From NCBI GenBank assembly GCA_937919075.1, contig CALFOF010000183.1, forward strand, positions 1 to 11,346: DNA of 11,346 nt, written 5' to 3'. How positions within the stretch are numbered: position 1 is the stretch's first letter; each line of letters begins with the position of its first letter. Of the stretch, positions 8,588 to 11,346 are shown in pieces. This stretch comes from an uncultured Cyanobium sp. (GTDB taxonomy: Bacteria; Cyanobacteriota; Cyanobacteriia; PCC-6307; Cyanobiaceae). A program made the translations under genes and the position numbers. Under the pieces are notes generated by a model. It searched no databases and was not told the DNA's origin. It worked only from the letters and a program-made list of their open reading frames with translations.

Positions 8588-8968
8588 ATGGTGCAAGCCG
8601 TGACGCAGAGCACACCGGAGATGTTCAACCCGGAGTTCCTGACGACCGACAGCGAATCGATCAGCGGCAACTCACTGATCCAGTACCTGCAGGAGCAATC
8701 TCCGGACGTTTTGCAGCGAGTGGCCCGGTCCGCCAGCGGCGACATCCAGGACATCATTCGCCACAACGTTCAGGGCCTGCTCGGCATGCTGCCGGGCGAG
8801 CAGTTTGAAGTGAAGATTCAGGCCAGCCGCGACAACCTGGCCGGCCTGCTGGCCTCCGCGATGATGACGGGCTACTTCCTGCGCCAGATGGAGCAGCGCA
8901 TGGAACTGGAAAGCACCCTGTTCGGTGAGGGCTCCCTTGATGCCGATCCGGGCGAGCTGAGCCTCTGA
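8588..8968 (+). CDS. DUF760 family protein
   Basis: A 126-residue protein of the DUF760 family, found in cyanobacteria and plant chloroplasts. No biochemical function is established that I can state. Recognisable features are NSLIQYLQEQSPDVLQRVAR (28-47), DIQDIIRHNVQGLLGMLPGE (52-71), FEVKIQASRDNLAGLLASAM (73-92) and MTGYFLRQMEQRMELE. It looks soluble and mostly helical, with an acidic tail and no signal peptide. The start at 8588 is well supported by GGGGAG at 8575-8580 with a 7-base spacer. It lies 16 bases after lepB on the same strand and should share its transcript. Confidence 0.9.
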   Translation: MVQAVTQSTPEMFNPEFLTTDSESISGNSLIQYLQEQSPDVLQRVARSASGDIQDIIRHNVQGLLGMLPGEQFEVKIQASRDNLAGLLASAMMTGYFLRQMEQRMELESTLFGEGSLDADPGELSL

Positions 8969-9028
8969 GCCCAAAGCCCCGTCTGTCAGTCGGGAGCTCC
9001 GGCAGCAAGGAGTTCAGGAGCTGGGCTC
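8967..9028. terminator. Weak inverted-repeat region between convergent genes
   Basis: In the short gap between the converging DUF760 and DUF4336 genes, GAGCCCA at 8967-8973 is the exact inverse complement of TGGGCTC at 9022-9028, and AGCTCC at 8995-9000 can pair with GGAGCT at 9017-9022. The outer loop is 48 bases and no T-run is present. It is a plausible but unproven place for bidirectional termination. Confidence 0.25.
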
Positions 9029-9029
9029 T

Positions 9030-10244
9030 TCACCCCTCTCTGGTGGCTTCAGGGGCAGCAGGCGGCACCATCGGCACCACACCCCAGCGCACCAGGGCGC
9101 TGTCGATGGCGGCGAGGAATTCCCACGATCCACTGGAGGGGGCCCAGGGGCGTTGCTCCAGGGCATCAGCGAGGCACTGCAGATCCTGCTGGCTGGCCGC
9201 CACCGGCGCCGTGTAGTGAGCGGGCACCACCTGGACAATGCCAGGCAGCCGGGCGAAGCGACGCAGCCACTCCAGCAGAGCGGTGCGTGCCCTGGGGAAC
9301 ACCAGCCGCTCCAGCACCGGCGCCACCTGCAGCGGGTGAGCGCCACCCGCCAGCAGCGCCTCAAACTCCGCCTCCCAACCCCGCTGCCAGCGGAAGGGAT
9401 AGAGGCCGAAGTAGGCCTTCGCGGCGCGCACCCCCGGGCGGAAGCTGCCGGCGATCACTTCAGACCAGGGCGGCACCGCCAGGGCAGACGGCCGCAGATA
9501 GGAGGCGAACAGCACCAGCCGCATCCAGCCGCGCCGCCGTTGCTCGTGGCCATCCATGAGGGGCTCGGTGCCCAGCTCGCGGGCGTGAAACAGCAGCGGT
9601 GTGGGATCGGCGCTGAAGATCTCCGGCGGTTCGCTGGAGATGGCCACCAGCGCATCGGTGACCAGCAAGCTGCCGCTGGCCCGGTGCAGGCAGGCCACCT
9701 CCATGAAGGTGCCGAGCCCCAGATCCAACGGGCCGAGCATCTCCCAGTGCAACTGGTCGGCGTGGGGAAGCCCCTGCTCGAACAGCACCCGGGTGCGGCT
9801 GGCGGGAAAACCAAGCCAGGGCAGGGGCAAAGGCAACGGGAAGCTCCACTGGCACGGGCTCACCCACACGGCGGCGGCAGGAAAGGCCCGCGCCATCGCC
9901 GGCACCGGCAGCTTGTGCTCCAGCCCGGAGCTGGTGGGCAGCACGATCGTGCGCACTGGCCCGTAACGGGCTTCCAGCTCGCGCAGGCGGTGCAACAGCT
10001 CCTGAGTGGGCGCCACCGGCGCGTAGAGCAGCAACCCATCGGTGAGCCGCACCACGGTCATGCGGATCGGCACCGCCACGTAGAGCACGCCCTGCAGCTG
10101 CTCGAAACTCCAAACCTGGCCAGGCACTAGCTCCCGCACCAGGGTGCGGCGGTGGCCGTAGGGGTAGAGCGGCAGCAGCGGCCACCAGGGCCAGCCCTGG
10201 CGCAGCCGTGAGGGCGTCGGCGCGATGTGGTGGGTGGCGCTCAC
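9030..10244 (-). CDS. DUF4336 family protein
   Basis: A 404-residue protein of the DUF4336 family, common in cyanobacteria and thought to share a metallo-beta-lactamase-like fold; the substrate is unknown. Conserved stretches are VPIRMTVVRLTDGLLLYAPV (58-77), TIVLPTSSGLEHKLPVPAMA (99-118), VWVSPCQWSFPLPLPLPWLG (126-145), SLLVTDALVAISSEPPEIF (192-210) and IVQVVPAHYTAPV (336-348). His110 and His343 are candidate metal ligands by position in the motifs (inference). No signal peptide is seen. The GTG start at 10244-10242 overlaps the stop of the metal transporter permease as GTGA, so it is translated as the last gene of that operon. The coupling suggests a link to metal supply, perhaps as a metal-dependent enzyme, but this is inference from context only. 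Confidence 0.88.
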   Translation of the reverse strand: MSATHHIAPTPSRLRQGWPWWPLLPLYPYGHRRTLVRELVPGQVWSFEQLQGVLYVAVPIRMTVVRLTDGLLLYAPVAPTQELLHRLRELEARYGPVRTIVLPTSSGLEHKLPVPAMARAFPAAAVWVSPCQWSFPLPLPLPWLGFPASRTRVLFEQGLPHADQLHWEMLGPLDLGLGTFMEVACLHRASGSLLVTDALVAISSEPPEIFSADPTPLLFHARELGTEPLMDGHEQRRRGWMRLVLFASYLRPSALAVPPWSEVIAGSFRPGVRAAKAYFGLYPFRWQRGWEAEFEALLAGGAHPLQVAPVLERLVFPRARTALLEWLRRFARLPGIVQVVPAHYTAPVAASQQDLQCLADALEQRPWAPSSGSWEFLAAIDSALVRWGVVPMVPPAAPEATREG

Positions 10245-11080
10245 TGGCGCAGTTGGGCCACCAGCCCATGGCGGGGCGCGAACAGGAAGCTGATCAGGAA
10301 CAGGAGGGTCTGGACCACCACAATGCAGCCGCCGGTGGAAGCATCCATCCAGTAGCTCCAGTAGATGCCGAGCACGCTGGAGAGCACAGCGGAGCCGACG
10401 GCGATCCAGGTCATCCGGTCGAAGCGATCGGTGAGCAGGTGGGCCGTCGCCCCCGGGGTGACCAGCATCGCCACCACCAGAATGATGCCCACGGTCTGCA
10501 GGCCGGCCACCGCCGCCAATGACAGCACCGCCAGCAACAAGTAATGCAGCACGCCGGTGTGGATGCCGATCGAGCGGGCGTGGGTGGGATCAAAGCAGAA
10601 CAGGATCAGATCGCGCCGCAACAGCAGCAACACCGCCAGCACCAGGCCGCAGATCCAGAGGGTCTGCTGGATGTCAGAGGGGCTGATGCCGAGCACGTTG
10701 CCGAACAGAATGTGGGTGAGATCGATGCTGCTGCGCACCTTCGACACCAGGATCAGGCCGAAAGCGAAGAAGCCGGTGAACACCAGCCCGATCACGGTGT
10801 CTTCCTTGATGCGGGTCATCTGCTTGATGTAACCGATCACCGCCACGGATCCCACACCGAACACGAAGGCACCAAGGGCGAAGGGCAGGTTGAGGGCATA
10901 GGCGATCACCACGCCGGGCATCACCGCATGGGACACCGCATCGCCCATCAGCGCCCAGCCCTTGAGCGTCATGTAGCAGGAGAGCAGGCCGCAGACGGAG
11001 GCCACAAGCATGCTCACCAGCAGGGCACGCTGCATGAAGGCGTGCTGCAGCGGTTCGGTGAGCCAGGGAAGACCGTCCAT
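10241..11080 (-). CDS. mntB: Metal ABC transporter permease (manganese/zinc/iron family, MntB-like)
   Basis: An inner-membrane permease of the ABC-3 family (MntB, SitC/D, ZnuB), which passes Mn2+, Zn2+ or Fe2+ into the cytoplasm. About eight hydrophobic segments are present. Signature stretches are YMTLKGWALMGDAVSHAVMP (about 37-56), the coupling-helix region THARSIGIHTGVLHYLLL, and VGIILVVAMLVTPGATAHLL (198-217), which match MntB/SitC members better than ZnuB by my reading. The metal is therefore probably manganese, important for photosystem II, but specificity is not proven. I place the start at ATG 11080-11078, four bases after a strong AGGGGGAGG; the GTG one codon upstream is too close to that site. 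The start shares one base with the ATPase stop codon (TGATG), and the 3' end overlaps the DUF4336 start. It is an operon member between the ATPase and DUF4336 genes. Confidence 0.92.
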   Translation of the reverse strand: MDGLPWLTEPLQHAFMQRALLVSMLVASVCGLLSCYMTLKGWALMGDAVSHAVMPGVVIAYALNLPFALGAFVFGVGSVAVIGYIKQMTRIKEDTVIGLVFTGFFAFGLILVSKVRSSIDLTHILFGNVLGISPSDIQQTLWICGLVLAVLLLLRRDLILFCFDPTHARSIGIHTGVLHYLLLAVLSLAAVAGLQTVGIILVVAMLVTPGATAHLLTDRFDRMTWIAVGSAVLSSVLGIYWSYWMDASTGGCIVVVQTLLFLISFLFAPRHGLVAQLRQ

Positions 11081-11346
11081 CACGCCTCCCCCTGAGCGAA
11101 CGGATCCGGCGGGGTGATCGTGAGTGAATCAAGCGGGCCGCCGCCGAAGGTGCGGGCCACGTTCTCCTGGGTGAACACCTCGGAGGTTTCGCCATAGGCG
11201 AGCACGGTCTTGTTGATCAGCACCACGTCGTCGCAGAAGCCGGTGACATGGCTCAGATCGTGGGTGGAGATCAGCAGCGTGCGGCCTTCCTGGCGGAACT
11301 GCTGGAACAGCTGGATCAGCAGCTTCTCGGTGCGGATGTCCACGCC
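11080..11346 (-). CDS. mntA: Metal ABC transporter ATP-binding protein (5' part outside window)
   Basis: Only the last 88 codons are visible. The fragment opens at the end of the D-loop (GVDIRTEK) and contains the switch histidine in RTLLISTHDLSHV, followed by DDVVLINKTVLAYGETSEVF and RTFGGGPLDSL, typical of the ATPases paired with Mn/Zn/Fe permeases. The Walker A, signature and Walker B motifs lie outside the window. The ATPase drives uptake through the adjacent permease, with whose start its stop codon overlaps (TGATG). The symbol follows the Synechocystis naming, in which MntA is the ATPase and MntB the permease. It rests on the neighbour rather than on this fragment, so the metal is likely but not certain. 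Confidence 0.85.
   Translation of the reverse strand, partial: GVDIRTEKLLIQLFQQFRQEGRTLLISTHDLSHVTGFCDDVVLINKTVLAYGETSEVFTQENVARTFGGGPLDSLTITPPDPFAQGEA

Noticed and set aside
9153..10130. 325-codon plus-strand ORF opposite the DUF4336 gene
   Set aside because: It is antisense to a clear DUF4336 protein; His/Gln/Arg-rich shadow sequence.

Overview
The window is GC-rich, densely packed bacterial DNA that most likely comes from a picocyanobacterium of the Synechococcus/Cyanobium group. The evidence is gene content: phylloquinone genes menD and menB, a cyanobacterial-type glycogen synthase, DUF760 and DUF4336 proteins (families mainly of cyanobacteria and plastids), and a manganese-type metal ABC transporter. 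The assignment rests on reading the protein sequences, not on a database search.

Layout. (1) 1-2165, minus strand: an L,D-transpeptidase followed by glycogen synthase glgA, whose 3' end lies outside the window. (2) 2219-5129 is an untidy stretch. It holds a plus-strand GAF/degenerate-GGDEF gene broken by two frameshifts, an orphan plus-strand ORF, and a minus-strand pair made of an RsbW-like anti-sigma ATPase and a STAS domain fused to an exopolysaccharide sugar transferase. A small orphan ORF overlaps the end of menB. The anti-sigma gene appears to have lost its C-terminus by frameshift. The sugar transferase lacks the middle of its catalytic domain through an in-frame gap. (3) 5126-7887, minus strand: menD and menB overlap by ATGA and carry out two steps of phylloquinone (photosystem I quinone) synthesis. 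(4) 7978-8968, plus strand: signal peptidase I (lepB), preceded by two tiny stop/start-overlapping ORFs, then a DUF760 gene. (5) 9030-11346, minus strand: the 3' end of a metal ABC ATPase gene, its permease, and a DUF4336 protein, joined by overlapping stop/start codons.

The most interesting region is 3.7-4.9 kb. It combines partner-switching signalling parts (a STAS antagonist and an anti-sigma kinase) with a sugar transferase of the type that starts exopolysaccharide synthesis. In intact form this would look like a switch wired directly to polysaccharide initiation. In this genome the set seems to be decaying or reduced to its regulatory half. The housekeeping genes on both sides look intact.
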